64,000 nucleotides of DNA, from positions 1 to 64,000 of the forward strand of contig MKUJ01000011.1 in NCBI GenBank assembly GCA_001897755.1. The letters run 5' to 3'. The notes under the pieces are model-generated. The model was not told the DNA's origin and did not search any database. It saw only the letters and a list, made by a program, of their open reading frames with translations. The translations under genes and the position numbers were made by a program. Position 1 is the stretch's first letter. The number at the start of each line of letters is the position of its first letter. Positions 1 through 8,905 of this stretch are shown piece after piece. Source of the DNA: Afipia sp. 64-13. Its GTDB lineage: Bacteria; Pseudomonadota; Alphaproteobacteria; Rhizobiales; Xanthobacteraceae.

Positions 1-896
1 TGAAGCAGTTGCTGGACGATCCGTGGCAGGGCATCGAGGCGAAGTACCCGCTCAACGCGCGCTTCACCGGCCGCGTCACCAACATCACCGACTACGGCGC
101 GTTCGTCGAGCTCGAGCCGGGCATCGAAGGCCTGATCCACGTCTCCGAGATGTCGTGGACCAAGAAGAACATGCACCCCGGCAAGATCGTCTCGACCTCG
201 CAGGAAGTCGAAGTGCAGGTGCTCGAGGTGGATTCCGCCAAGCGCCGCATCTCGCTCGGCCTCAAGCAGACCATGCGCAATCCGTGGGAAGTGTTCGTCG
301 AGAAATTCCCGGTCGGCTCGACCGTGGAAGGCGAAGTCAAGAACAAGACCGAATTCGGTCTGTTCCTCGGCCTCGACGGCGATGTCGACGGCATGGTGCA
401 TTTGTCCGACCTCGACTGGAAGCAGCCGGGCGAGCAGGTGATCGACAACTTCAAGAAGGGCGACATGGTCAAGGCCATCGTCCTCGACGTCGATGTCGAA
501 AAGGAGCGCATCTCGCTCGGCATCAAGCAGCTCGAAGGCGACCCCTTCGCCGAGCCGGGCGATGTCAAGAAGGGCGCGGTCGTGACCTGCGAAATCCTCG
601 AGGTCAAGGATACCGGTATCGAGGTGCAGATCACCGGCACCGACTTCGCTACCTTCATCAAGCGTTCGGAACTTGCGCGCGATCGCAACGACCAGCGCGC
701 CGAGCGCTTCGCGGTCGGTGAGAAGGTCGACGCCCGCGTCATCCAGTTCGACAAGAAGGCCCGCAAGGTCCAGGTGTCGATCAAGGCGCTGGAAGTCGCC
801 GAGGAGAAGGAAGCCATCGCGCAGTACGGCTCGTCCGATTCGGGCGCGACGCTGGGCGACATTCTCGGCAACGCGCTCAAGAAGCGCGAGAAGTAA
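1..896 (+). CDS. rpsA: 30S ribosomal protein S1, 3' part (partial)
   Basis: Ribosomal protein S1 binds mRNA on the 30S subunit and helps initiate translation of poorly structured or weak-SD messages. The frame is open from the first bases, so the start lies upstream of the window; about 297 residues are present, roughly half of the usual 560 or so. Three S1 RNA-binding repeats are visible, at about residues 17-85 (start GRVTNITDYGAFVEL), 103-173 (GEVKNKTEFGLFLGL) and 190-262, the last being more divergent as usual for the C-terminal repeats. The gene ends in a Lys-rich tail and is followed by a strong terminator. Confidence 0.95.
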   Translation, partial: KQLLDDPWQGIEAKYPLNARFTGRVTNITDYGAFVELEPGIEGLIHVSEMSWTKKNMHPGKIVSTSQEVEVQVLEVDSAKRRISLGLKQTMRNPWEVFVEKFPVGSTVEGEVKNKTEFGLFLGLDGDVDGMVHLSDLDWKQPGEQVIDNFKKGDMVKAIVLDVDVEKERISLGIKQLEGDPFAEPGDVKKGAVVTCEILEVKDTGIEVQITGTDFATFIKRSELARDRNDQRAERFAVGEKVDARVIQFDKKARKVQVSIKALEVAEEKEAIAQYGSSDSGATLGDILGNALKKREK

Positions 897-941
897 GCAA
901 CAGAGCGACACCTCGTGTCGCAATGATCTGTCGCAACGATC

Positions 942-972
942 AGGGCTCCGGATTTTCCGGAGCCCTTTTTGT
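942..972 (+). terminator. Intrinsic terminator of rpsA
   Basis: A perfect 11-bp stem (942-952 with 956-966) with a 3-nt loop is followed by a T-rich run (966-976). A smaller 7-bp hairpin, GCGACAC/GTGTCGC, lies at 904-920 just after the stop codon and could protect the transcript end. The remaining bases up to sppA (about 975-1189) show no gene I recognise. Confidence 0.9.
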
Positions 973-1189
973 TTGAGTTTTTTCGCTGCGTCGATTCGTG
1001 CAGCCGAATTGCGCGGATCGACAAATCGCATTGTGACGGTTGTTCGTCGCGCGCGTGGAACTCCTGCGCGCCCGCTTCTTCTATTTGCAGGACATTTGAT
1101 GTATTGGAGTTACCTCCTATCAAGGACGTGCGGACGATAAGATGTCGCGCGCCGTGCCAAGCGGTGCAAAGTTTGTCGGGGGAATTTTC

Positions 1190-2170
1190 ATGTCGCTTGA
1201 TTCCGATCTGATCGTCGATCGCCGCCGGATCCGGCGCAAGCTCACCTTCTGGCGGGTGGTCGCCGCGCTTGCCGTGATCGTCGCGATCGCCGGGATCGGC
1301 GTGCTGGCGAGTCCGGCGGGCCGCAGCGCGCTGTCGGGCTCGGGCAACATCGCCCGCGTCAAGATCGATGGCCTGATCCGCAGCGATCAGACGCGCGTCG
1401 AGGCGCTGGAGCGTCTGGAGAAGTCGTCAGCCGCCGCCGTCATCGTGCATATCAATTCGCCCGGCGGCACCACGGCGGGCTCCGAACAGCTTTACGACGC
1501 CTTGACGCGTCTCAAGGCGAAAAAGCCACTGGTCGTGGTGGTCGAGGGCCTCGCGGCGTCGGGCGGCTATATCGCCGCGCTCGCCTCCGATCACATCGTC
1601 GCGCAGCAGAGTTCGCTGGTCGGTTCGATCGGCGTGCTGTTCCAGATTCCCAATGTGTCCGAATTGCTGAAGACCATCGGCGTCAAGATCGAGGAGGTGA
1701 AGTCCTCGCCACTGAAGGCCGCGCCGAACGGCTATGAGCCGACCTCGCCGGAAGCGCGCGCCGCGCTGGATGCACTGGTGAAGGATTCCTACGCCTGGTT
1801 TCGCGATCTGGTGAAGAGCCGGCGCGGCATGGACGACGCCAATCTGCAGACCGTGGCGGATGGTCGCGTGTTTACCGGCCGACAGGCGATCGGCCTCAAG
1901 CTGGTCGATCAGCTCGGCGATGAAAAGACCGCGGTGGCGTGGCTGGTGGCGAACAAGAAGATCAACTCGGAGCTGCCGGTGCGCGATTTCAAGCTGTCGC
2001 CGCGCTTGAGCGACATGACCTTCCTGCGCGCGAGTGTCGCCGTGGTGCTGGATTCGCTGGGTCTGTCGTCACTGGCGCGCAGCCTCGAGCAGAACGGGAT
2101 GGTCGCGGCGGCGGATCGGCTCGGTCTCGAAGGTATGCTCGCGGTGTGGCAGCCGCCGGCGAGCCGTTGA
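1190..2170 (+). CDS. sppA: Signal peptide peptidase SppA (S49 family)
   Basis: Inner-membrane serine protease that degrades cleaved signal peptides. About 326 residues, the single-domain (36K) form. A basic N-terminus is followed by one membrane segment at about residues 22-42. The catalytic Ser sits in AASGGYIAA and the general-base Lys in the VKSSPLKAAP stretch, as in Bacillus-type SppA; SLVGSIGVLF is also typical. I chose ATG 1190 because GGGGGAA lies about 8 nt upstream; an in-frame ATG at 1142 would add 16 residues with no clear ribosome site. It stands between the rpsA terminator and ihfB, and rpsA-sppA-ihfB order is common in alphaproteobacteria. Confidence 0.9.
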   Translation: MSLDSDLIVDRRRIRRKLTFWRVVAALAVIVAIAGIGVLASPAGRSALSGSGNIARVKIDGLIRSDQTRVEALERLEKSSAAAVIVHINSPGGTTAGSEQLYDALTRLKAKKPLVVVVEGLAASGGYIAALASDHIVAQQSSLVGSIGVLFQIPNVSELLKTIGVKIEEVKSSPLKAAPNGYEPTSPEARAALDALVKDSYAWFRDLVKSRRGMDDANLQTVADGRVFTGRQAIGLKLVDQLGDEKTAVAWLVANKKINSELPVRDFKLSPRLSDMTFLRASVAVVLDSLGLSSLARSLEQNGMVAAADRLGLEGMLAVWQPPASR

Positions 2171-2280
2171 GAATGACCCGTGAATGTCTGAATCCGCTTT
2201 CAGTTACCGTTCTGCAATCGGAGAGGCTCCAAAACGCCGAATATCGCGTCTTTTCGCGCCCTTCCGCTGGATTTAGCGAC

Positions 2281-2309
2281 TTGACAGTTCAAGGCTTTTT
2301 CAAGGAAAT
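2281..2309 (+). promoter_or_regulatory. Candidate ihfB promoter
   Basis: TTGACA at 2281-2286 is a perfect -35 hexamer; 17 nt downstream only a weak -10 (GGAAAT) is present, as is common in alphaproteobacteria. It lies 32 nt before the ihfB start. The call rests on the -35 alone. Confidence 0.4.
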
Positions 2310-2340
2310 GGTGCAGCAAAATTCAAGAGCGCCCAGGTAG

Positions 2341-2652
2341 ATGATCAAATCCGAGCTGGTTCAGCGCATCGCCGAACATAATCCCCACCTCTATCAAAGA
2401 GACGTGGAGAACATTGTGAACGCGATTCTCGATGAAATCGTCGCCGCGCTTGCGCGCGGCGATCGGGTCGAGCTGCGTGGTTTTGGCGCGTTTTCAGTCA
2501 AGCATCGTCCGGCCCGCGCCGGACGCAATCCGCGGACCGGCGCGCATGTCCCGGTCGAGCAGAAGAGCGTGCCGTTCTTCAAGACCGGCAAGGAAATGCG
2601 CGAACGGCTCAACCGCGACAACGACGGCCAGGGCGATCTCGGCGCGAACTGA
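2341..2652 (+). CDS. ihfB: Integration host factor subunit beta
   Basis: Small DNA-bending protein that pairs with IHF-alpha and shapes the nucleoid, promoters and recombination sites. At 103 residues it is of usual length (94-105). The HU/IHF signature [21 protein letters not shown] is present at about 47-67 (first and last halves both intact), with the intercalating Pro in RNPRTG. The start [11 protein letters not shown] matches the family, with AGG 8 nt upstream. The tail after residue 92 is short, acidic and poorly conserved. Confidence 0.95.
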   Translation: MIKSELVQRIAEHNPHLYQRDVENIVNAILDEIVAALARGDRVELRGFGAFSVKHRPARAGRNPRTGAHVPVEQKSVPFFKTGKEMRERLNRDNDGQGDLGAN

Positions 2653-2697
2653 TCCGCCGGGTCCGCGCATCGCTGCCTGCAGCGCAGAAGGATCGGG

Positions 2698-3126
2698 ATG
2701 CGCAAGGTTCTCAATGCCATTGTGATCGTGCCGCTGGCGCTGATCTTTCTGGCCTTCGCGGTCGCCAACCGGCAGTTCGTCACGCTGTCGTTCGATCCGT
2801 TCAATTCCGGCAATCCCGCGGTGGCGCTGACCCTGCCGCTGTTCATCGTGATCATCGCGGTGGCGATGCTGGGCGTGGTGGCCGGCAGCGTGGCCACCTG
2901 GTTCGGCCAGCGCCACTGGCGCCGCGCCGCGCGGCGCCATGAGGCCGAGGCCCGCGAGGCGCGCCAGCAACTCGCCGATCTGCGGGCTCAGGGGGGTTAT
3001 TCCACCCCGTCCAGGGACGGTTACGGGGCGACGCTGGTCCCGCCGGCCCGGTTGCCGCCGGCAGAGGCGCGCGGGGCGGCCCGGCCGCTGGCCATCGGGC
3101 AAGACAAGCCCGGCGTGACGTTGTAG
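2698..3126 (+). CDS. LapA-domain (DUF1049) inner-membrane protein
   Basis: Small membrane protein of 142 residues with two predicted transmembrane helices, at about 5-23 and 42-64, and an Arg/Ala-rich cytoplasmic tail beginning RRAARRHEAEAREAR that could form a short coiled coil. This is the layout of LapA/YciS-like proteins (DUF1049); in enterobacteria LapA works with LapB in controlling LPS synthesis, but I see no lapB here, so the role is by family only. GAAGGA precedes the ATG. It is placed between ihfB and trpF, the same neighbours as in other Bradyrhizobium-like genomes. Confidence 0.8.
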   Translation: MRKVLNAIVIVPLALIFLAFAVANRQFVTLSFDPFNSGNPAVALTLPLFIVIIAVAMLGVVAGSVATWFGQRHWRRAARRHEAEAREARQQLADLRAQGGYSTPSRDGYGATLVPPARLPPAEARGAARPLAIGQDKPGVTL

Positions 3127-3161
3127 AACCCGCCCCATCCTTATCCTTTCGTCGGAACGCC

Positions 3162-3839
3162 ATGTCGCTGGTCGTGAAAATTTGTGGTCTGTCCACGCCC
3201 GAGACGCTTGAAGCGGCTCTGGGCGCGGGTGCCGACATGGTGGGATTCGTGTTCTTTCCGCTCTCGCCGCGTCATGTCGCGCTGGAGACGGCGCGCGAGC
3301 TCGGCCGGCTCGCGGCGGGCCGCGCGGCGAAGGTCGCGCTGACGGTGGATGCCGACGACACCACGCTTGCCAATATCGTCGAGACATTGCGGCCCGACTG
3401 GCTGCAACTGCATGGCCGCGAGAGCATTGCGCGCGTGCGCGACATCAAGCAGCGCTTCGGGCTTCCGGTGATGAAGGCGATCGCGGTGGAAAGCCGCACC
3501 GATCTTGGCGCCGTGCCGGGCTACGCGGCGGCGGCCGACCGCATCCTGTTCGATGCCCGCGCGCCGCAAGACGCCACGCGTCCCGGCGGTCTCGGCGTGC
3601 CGTTCGACTGGCATCTGCTCGATGCGATCGCGGGCGATCGCTCCTTCATGCTGTCCGGCGGCTTGAGCATCGCCAATGTCGCGGAAGCCATCGGCATCGC
3701 GCGCCCCGGCGGCGTCGATGTCTCGTCCGGCGTGGAGCGCGCGCCCGGCCTCAAGGATTCCGAGATGATCCGTGCTTTCATCCGCGCCGCGCGCGGAGCG
3801 GAAAGCGCGTTGCCACATACGAAAGTTGCGACTGCATGA
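3162..3839 (+). CDS. trpF: Phosphoribosylanthranilate isomerase
   Basis: Third step of tryptophan synthesis from anthranilate: converts phosphoribosylanthranilate to CdRP, in the cytoplasm. 225 residues, a single TIM barrel. The N-terminal KICGL motif holds the catalytic Cys; FFPLSPRHV (about 28-36), DARAPQ and the phosphate-binding LSGGLS and GVDVSSGVE stretches are all present. Its stop codon overlaps the trpB start (ATGA at 3836-3839), so trpF, trpB and trpA are translationally coupled. Confidence 0.95.
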   Translation: MSLVVKICGLSTPETLEAALGAGADMVGFVFFPLSPRHVALETARELGRLAAGRAAKVALTVDADDTTLANIVETLRPDWLQLHGRESIARVRDIKQRFGLPVMKAIAVESRTDLGAVPGYAAAADRILFDARAPQDATRPGGLGVPFDWHLLDAIAGDRSFMLSGGLSIANVAEAIGIARPGGVDVSSGVERAPGLKDSEMIRAFIRAARGAESALPHTKVATA

Positions 3840-5056
3840 GTCTGTCCAAACCCAATTCGTTTCGTTCCGGTCCTGACGAGCGCGGACATTTCGGCATTTT
3901 CGGCGGCCGCTTCGTCGCCGAGACGCTGATGCCGCTGATCCTCGATCTGGAGAAGGCCTATGCGGACGCCAAGGCCGATCCGGCGTTCCAGAAGGAGATG
4001 AACGGCTATCTCGCGCACTATGTCGGCCGGCCTTCGCCGCTGTACTTTGCCGAACGCCTCACCGAACATCTGGGCGGCGCGAAGATCTATCTGAAGCGCG
4101 AGGAGCTCAATCACACCGGCTCGCACAAGGTCAACAACGTGCTCGGCCAGATCATGGTCGCGCGCCGCATGGGCAAGAAGCGCATCATCGCCGAGACCGG
4201 CGCGGGCCAGCATGGCGTCGCCACTGCGACGCTGTGCGCGCGCTTCGGACTCGAATGCATCGTCTATATGGGCGCGGTCGATGTCGAGCGGCAGCAGCCC
4301 AACGTGATCCGCATGGAGATGCTCGGCGCCAAGGTGGTGCCGGTGCAGTCCGGCACCCGCACGCTGAAGGATGCGATGAACGACGCGCTGCGCGACTGGG
4401 TGACCAATGTCGCGACCACGTTCTACTGCATCGGCACGGTCGCCGGCCCGCATCCCTATCCGATGATGGTGCGCGATTTCCAGTCGGTGATCGGCACCGA
4501 GACCCGCGCGCAGATTCAGGAGCTCGAAGGCCGGCTGCCGGATTCGCTCGTCGCCTGCATCGGTGGCGGCTCCAACGCGATGGGCCTGTTCCATCCGTTC
4601 CTCGACGATCCGTCGGTGGAGATTTTCGGCGTCGAGGCGGCGGGCCATGGCCTGACGCAGCTTCACGCCGCCTCGATCGCGGGCGGCCGTCCCGGCGTGC
4701 TGCATGGCAATCGCACCTATCTGTTGATGGACGACGACGGCCAGATCCAGGACGCGCATTCGATTTCCGCCGGCCTCGATTATCCCGGCATCGGCCCGGA
4801 GCATTCCTGGCTGCACGAGACCGGCCGCGTGAACTATCTGTCAGCGACCGACGAGGAAGCGCTCGCGGCCTTCCAGTTGTTGTCGCGCCTTGAAGGCATC
4901 ATTCCCGCGCTGGAGCCGGCGCACGCCATCGCCAAGGTGATGGAGCTGGCGCCGAAGCGGCCGCGCGATCATCTGATGGTGGTCAATCTGTCGGGCCGCG
5001 GCGACAAGGACGTGCCGCAGGTCGGCGATATCTTGAGAAGCAGGAAGACGACGTGA
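3836..5056 (+). CDS. trpB: Tryptophan synthase beta chain
   Basis: PLP-dependent subunit that condenses indole with serine to give tryptophan. 406 residues, normal length. The PLP lysine is in HTGSHKVNN (about residue 99), the phosphate-binding GGGSNAMG loop is at about 244-251, and the ETGAGQHG loop is intact. It lies between trpF and trpA with 4-bp overlaps on both sides, which fits assembly of the alpha2-beta2 complex. Confidence 0.97.
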   Translation: MSLSKPNSFRSGPDERGHFGIFGGRFVAETLMPLILDLEKAYADAKADPAFQKEMNGYLAHYVGRPSPLYFAERLTEHLGGAKIYLKREELNHTGSHKVNNVLGQIMVARRMGKKRIIAETGAGQHGVATATLCARFGLECIVYMGAVDVERQQPNVIRMEMLGAKVVPVQSGTRTLKDAMNDALRDWVTNVATTFYCIGTVAGPHPYPMMVRDFQSVIGTETRAQIQELEGRLPDSLVACIGGGSNAMGLFHPFLDDPSVEIFGVEAAGHGLTQLHAASIAGGRPGVLHGNRTYLLMDDDGQIQDAHSISAGLDYPGIGPEHSWLHETGRVNYLSATDEEALAAFQLLSRLEGIIPALEPAHAIAKVMELAPKRPRDHLMVVNLSGRGDKDVPQVGDILRSRKTT

Positions 5057-5889
5057 CCACGCGCATCGACACCAAATTTGCCGAACTCGCCAAGCAAGGC
5101 CGCGCGGCGTTCGTCACCTTCCTGATGTGCGGCGATCCCGACCCCGCGACCTCGCTCGCCATCGTCAAGGCGTTGCCGAAGGCCGGCGCGGACGTCATCG
5201 AGCTCGGCATGCCGTTCACCGATCCGATGGCGGACGGTCCGGCGATTCAGGCCGCCGGCCTGCGCGCGCTCAAAGCCGGCATGACCCTGAAGAAGACGCT
5301 CGAACTGGTGCGCGATTTCCGCAAGGACGACAACGCCACGCCGATCGTGCTGATGGGCTATTACAACCCGATCTATATTTACGGCGTCGACCGCTTTCTG
5401 GTCGATGCGAAAGCCGCCGGCGTCGATGGGCTGATCGTGGTCGATCTGCCGCCGGAGGAAGATGCCGAATTGTGCCTGCCGGCGCTGAAGGCGGGATTGA
5501 ACTTCATTCGCCTCGCGACCCCGACCACCGACGACAAGCGCCTGCCGGCGGTGCTCGCCAACACCTCGGGTTTTGTCTATTACGTCTCGATCACCGGCAT
5601 CACCGGCTCGGCCAGCGCCAACGCCGGCGCGGTGTCGGACGCGGTGGCGCGGATCAAGCGTCATACACCGCTGCCGGTCTGCGTCGGGTTCGGCATCCGC
5701 ACTCCGGAAGCCGCCCGCGGCATCGCGCAGGCGGCGGATGGCGCCGTTGTCGGCTCGGCGTTGGTCGATGCCTTGCGCGTCACGCTGGATGCGGAGGGAC
5801 GCGCCACGGACAAGACCGTTCCGGCGGTGATCGATCTCGCGACGGCGCTGGCGCGGGGCGTGCACGGCGCGAAACAGGCCGCCGAATAG
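5053..5889 (+). CDS. trpA: Tryptophan synthase alpha chain
   Basis: Alpha subunit that cleaves indole-3-glycerol phosphate and channels indole to TrpB. 278 residues. The catalytic Glu and Asp are in [14 protein letters not shown] (about 50-63), and the phosphate loop GFGIRTPE is near residue 214. Translation starts at a GTG overlapping the trpB stop (GTGA at 5053-5056). It is the last gene of the trp group; possible stem-loops follow. Confidence 0.95.
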   Translation: MTTRIDTKFAELAKQGRAAFVTFLMCGDPDPATSLAIVKALPKAGADVIELGMPFTDPMADGPAIQAAGLRALKAGMTLKKTLELVRDFRKDDNATPIVLMGYYNPIYIYGVDRFLVDAKAAGVDGLIVVDLPPEEDAELCLPALKAGLNFIRLATPTTDDKRLPAVLANTSGFVYYVSITGITGSASANAGAVSDAVARIKRHTPLPVCVGFGIRTPEAARGIAQAADGAVVGSALVDALRVTLDAEGRATDKTVPAVIDLATALARGVHGAKQAAE

Positions 5890-5893
5890 TTGT

Positions 5894-6016
5894 TCTTTCC
5901 CCTTGTGGGGAAGGGCGCCGAACCGCATCTATGCGGGGAGGCTCGTCTTGGTTAAAATCTCACCGGCAAGCGCCGCTATTTTGCGGAGCCCTGCCGGCCT
6001 CTCTTTTCAAAGAGAG
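5894..6016 (+). other. Cluster of stem-loops between trpA and accD
   Basis: The 171-bp gap holds several short inverted repeats: TTCCCC/GGGGAA at 5897-5912, CCGCAT/ATGCGG at about 5923-5936, CCGGCA/TGCCGG enclosing CCGC/GCGG at about 5962-5996, and a perfect CTCTCTTT/AAAGAGAG at 5999-6016 followed by TTT. The last may act as a weak terminator for trp, or the set may form the accD leader. No coding frame is evident. Confidence 0.5.
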
Positions 6017-6060
6017 TTTGGATCGTCGCCGCAAGATCGCGACGTCACGGAGCTTGAAAC

Positions 6061-6984
6061 ATGAACTGGTTGAACAGCGTCGTCCGGCCGAAGATCCGCA
6101 GCTTCCTCAAGCGCGAGACGCCGGAGAATTTGTGGATCAAGTGTCCGGATTCCGGCCAGCTCGTGTTTTACAAGGACGTCGAGGCGAACCAGTTCGTCAT
6201 TCCCGGCTCAAACTATCATATGCGTATGGGCGCGACCGCGCGGCTCAAGTCGATCTTCGACAACGAGACCTGGTTCGACGTCGCGCTGCCGGACGTGATG
6301 GCCGATCCGCTGAAATTCCGCGACGAGCGCAAATATGTCGATCGCATCCGCGACGCTCGCGCCAAGACCGGCATGAACGACGCGCTCAAGGTCGGCTTCG
6401 GCCGGCTCGAAGGTACGCCCGCGGTGGTCGCGGTGCAGGATTTCGATTTCATGGGCGGCTCGCTTGGCATGGCGGCGGGCGAGGCGATCGTGCGCGGTCT
6501 TGAACTTGCGGTGGAGAAGAAAGCGCCGTTCATTATGTTCGCGGCTTCCGGCGGCGCGCGGATGCAGGAAGGCATCCTGTCGCTGATGCAGATGCCGCGC
6601 ACCACGGTGGCGATCCAGTTGCTGCGCGAGGCGAAGCAGCCCTACATCGTGGTGCTGACCAACCCGACCACCGGCGGCGTCACCGCGTCCTATGCGATGC
6701 TGGGCGACGTGCAGATCGCCGAGCCCGGCGCGATGATCGGTTTTGCCGGCGCCCGCGTGATCGAGCAGACCATTCGCGAGAAGCTGCCGGAAGGCTTCCA
6801 GCGCGCCGAATATCTCAAAGACCATGGCATGGTCGATATGGTCGTGCATCGCCACGATCTGCGCCCGACGCTGGCGCGGCTGTGCCGCCTGCTGACCAAG
6901 GCGCCTGTCTCCGAGGTCGCGCAGACGATGGGCTCATCGCTGCCGCCGGATGTCGATATGACCGCGGACGCGTCGCCCGCGTGA
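6061..6984 (+). CDS. accD: Acetyl-CoA carboxylase carboxyltransferase subunit beta
   Basis: Beta half of the carboxyltransferase that moves CO2 from biotin to acetyl-CoA, the first committed step of fatty-acid synthesis. 307 residues. The crotonase-like core is intact: oxyanion-hole glycines in [11 protein letters not shown] and [10 protein letters not shown], and [16 protein letters not shown]. The N-terminal zinc ribbon is not: where E. coli AccD has four Cys, here only Cys28 remains, the others being Ser31, Ile47 and Ser50. The surrounding residues ([14 protein letters not shown]) are conserved, so this is domain drift and not truncation; I recall the same change in Bradyrhizobium AccD. 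The stop overlaps the folC start. Confidence 0.95.
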   Translation: MNWLNSVVRPKIRSFLKRETPENLWIKCPDSGQLVFYKDVEANQFVIPGSNYHMRMGATARLKSIFDNETWFDVALPDVMADPLKFRDERKYVDRIRDARAKTGMNDALKVGFGRLEGTPAVVAVQDFDFMGGSLGMAAGEAIVRGLELAVEKKAPFIMFAASGGARMQEGILSLMQMPRTTVAIQLLREAKQPYIVVLTNPTTGGVTASYAMLGDVQIAEPGAMIGFAGARVIEQTIREKLPEGFQRAEYLKDHGMVDMVVHRHDLRPTLARLCRLLTKAPVSEVAQTMGSSLPPDVDMTADASPA

Positions 6985-8321
6985 GTGCGGACGCACCACG
7001 CCCGGCCGCGCTGGACGATTTGCTGGCGCGGCTCACCAGCCTGCATCCCAAGCGCATCGACCTGACGCTGGAGCGGATGTGGCGCATCCTCGATGCGCTG
7101 GATCATCCCGAGAAGAAGCTGCCGCCGGTGATTCACGTCGCCGGCACCAACGGCAAGGGTTCGACGGTGGCGTTCATGCGCGCCATTCTCGAAGCCGCCG
7201 GTCTGCGCGTTCATGTCTACACCTCGCCGCATCTGGTGCGATTCAATGAGCGCTTTCGTCTCGGCAAGGTTGGCGGCGGCGTGCTCGCGACCGACGAACA
7301 GCTGCGCGTCGCGCTGGACCGCTGCGAGCGCGCCAATGCCGGCGCGCCGATCACCGTGTTCGAGATCGAGACCGCGGCGGCGTTCTGTTTGTTTGCCGAT
7401 CATCCCGCCGATGTGCTGCTGCTCGAAGTCGGCCTTGGCGGACGTCTCGACGCCACCAACGTGATCGAGACGCCGCTTGCCAGCGTGATCGCGCCGATCG
7501 GCATCGATCACACCGAATTTCTCGGCGAGTCACTGGCGCAGATCGCGAGCGAAAAAGCGGGCATCATCAAGAAACAGGTGCCGGTGATCTGCGCCGAGCA
7601 ACTGCCGGATGCCATGGCGGTGATCGAGGTGGCGGCGCGCAGATTGCATGCGCCGCTGCATGCCGCGACCGAAGGCTGGCACGTCAATATCGAGCACGGC
7701 CGTCTGGTCTATCAGGATGAGCGCGGCCTGCTCGATCTCGCCGCGCCGCGGCTGTTCGGCCGGCATCAGTTCGACAATGCCGGTCTTGCGATCGCGGCGC
7801 TGCGCGCCATCGACACGCTTGATCTTGAGCCCGCCGCGTTTGAGCAGGGCATTGCCCGCGCCGAATGGCCGGCGCGGATGCAGCCGCTGACCTCGGGTCG
7901 TCTTCTCGCCATGGCGCCGAAGGATGCCGAGCTGTGGCTCGACGGCGGACACAATCCGGATGGCGGGCGCATCGTTGCCGCCGCGCTCGGCGATCTGGAA
8001 GAACGCGCGCCGCGCCCGCTGGTGATTGTCGCCGGCATGATGGGCAACAAGGATGCCGCGGGCTTTCTCGCCAATTTCGCCGGGCTGACGCGCCACATCA
8101 TTGCGGTGCCGATTCCGGGTCATGACAATGCGATGCCGCCGGAAAAACTCGCCGATGCGGCGCGCGCGCTCGATATGCGCGTGGAGATCGCGGACAGCGT
8201 CGAGGCGGCGCTGCGCCGGATCGCGGCGCTGGCCTATGAAGTGCCGCCGCGCATTCTCGTCACCGGCTCGCTCTATCTCGCCGGTCATGTGCTGGCGGAC
8301 AACGGCACGCCGCCCGCATAG
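6981..8321 (+). CDS. folC: Folylpolyglutamate synthase / dihydrofolate synthase
   Basis: Mur-ligase-family enzyme that joins glutamate to dihydropteroate and to folates in the cytoplasm. 446 residues when started at the GTG overlapping the accD stop (GTGA 6981-6984). The P-loop is [14 protein letters not shown] at about residue 55; [13 protein letters not shown] and the [10 protein letters not shown] motif follow, and the C-terminal ligase domain contains [12 protein letters not shown]. accD-folC pairing is widespread in proteobacteria. No transcription stop is evident between it and accD. Confidence 0.95.
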   Translation: MSADAPRPAALDDLLARLTSLHPKRIDLTLERMWRILDALDHPEKKLPPVIHVAGTNGKGSTVAFMRAILEAAGLRVHVYTSPHLVRFNERFRLGKVGGGVLATDEQLRVALDRCERANAGAPITVFEIETAAAFCLFADHPADVLLLEVGLGGRLDATNVIETPLASVIAPIGIDHTEFLGESLAQIASEKAGIIKKQVPVICAEQLPDAMAVIEVAARRLHAPLHAATEGWHVNIEHGRLVYQDERGLLDLAAPRLFGRHQFDNAGLAIAALRAIDTLDLEPAAFEQGIARAEWPARMQPLTSGRLLAMAPKDAELWLDGGHNPDGGRIVAAALGDLEERAPRPLVIVAGMMGNKDAAGFLANFAGLTRHIIAVPIPGHDNAMPPEKLADAARALDMRVEIADSVEAALRRIAALAYEVPPRILVTGSLYLAGHVLADNGTPPA

Positions 8322-8355
8322 CGCTTCGGCATCTGTTCCGCGATATGATCTCAAT

Positions 8356-8440
8356 CGTCATGCCCGGCTTTATGCCGGGCATCCAAATCTAAAGGCGTGA
8401 AGAAAAACGTGGATGGCCGGGACGAGCCCGGCCATGACGA
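8356..8440. repeat. Intergenic palindromic repeat, copy 1
   Basis: 85-bp element with terminal inverted repeats CGTCATG/CATGACG. It folds into two hairpins, ATGCCCGGC/GCCGGGCAT and ATGGCCGGG/CCCGGCCAT, joined by an A-rich spacer. A second member is at 42262-42357. Such GTCATGCCCGG elements are common between genes in Bradyrhizobium-group genomes. It occupies the convergent gap between folC and trxA and could end transcription from either side. Confidence 0.75.
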
Positions 8441-8461
8441 TCGACTTTGTGTGTGATGACG

Positions 8462-8497
8462 AAACCAAAGCGGCCGGCGCTTGCGCACCGGCCGCTT
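8462..8497 (-). terminator. Intrinsic terminator of the addB-addA-trxA end
   Basis: A 9-bp stem AGCGGCCGG/CCGGCCGCT (8469-8477 with 8488-8496), extended by an inner CGC/GCG, lies 25 nt beyond the trxA stop. Read on the minus strand it is followed by TTTGGTTTCG. Confidence 0.75.
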
Positions 8498-8520
8498 CCT
8501 CAAATTTCGTCTCGCCGAAA

Positions 8521-8841
8521 TTACACCGCGGCGCTGATCCACTGCTGCAGCTTCTGCTTCGGCGCCGCGCCGACCTGGCGCGAGGCCATCTCGCCGCCCT
8601 TGAAGATCATCAGGGTCGGGATCGACATCACGCCATACTTCGACGCGGTCTGCGGGCTCTCGTCGACATTGAGCTTGACGATCTTCACCTTGTCGCCCAT
8701 CGCGCCGGCGATCTCGTCGAGGGCGGGTGCGATCATGCGGCAGGGGCCGCACCACTCCGCCCAGAAATCGACGACGACCGGACCTTCCGCCTTGAGAACC
8801 TCTGCCTCGAAGTCGGCGTCCGAAACCTTGCCCACGCTCAT
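8521..8841 (-). CDS. trxA: Thioredoxin 1
   Basis: Cytoplasmic dithiol reductant for ribonucleotide reductase and other proteins. 106 residues, one thioredoxin fold. The active site WCGPC is at about 30-34, the cis-Pro in SIPT at about 74-75, and the buried Asp in VVDFWAEW. There is no signal peptide. It is the last gene of a long minus-strand run, 64 bp after addA, followed by a terminator; addA-trxA adjacency is typical of this bacterial group. Confidence 0.97.
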   Translation of the reverse strand: MSVGKVSDADFEAEVLKAEGPVVVDFWAEWCGPCRMIAPALDEIAGAMGDKVKIVKLNVDESPQTASKYGVMSIPTLMIFKGGEMASRQVGAAPKQKLQQWISAAV

Positions 8842-8905
8842 GATATGCCTCGTTGTTCGGGAAAAGCGCTCAATTCAGAATCGCGCTCGAATTTGTAGTG
8901 CCAAC

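Noticed and set aside
1142-1189. Longer sppA start at ATG 1142
   Set aside because: No ribosome site there; ATG 1190 has GGGGGAA at good spacing and matches the usual N-terminus before the membrane helix.
6061-6984. accD as a pseudogene because zinc cysteines are missing
   Set aside because: Full length, intact catalytic region, coupled to folC, and the same loss is recalled in related species.
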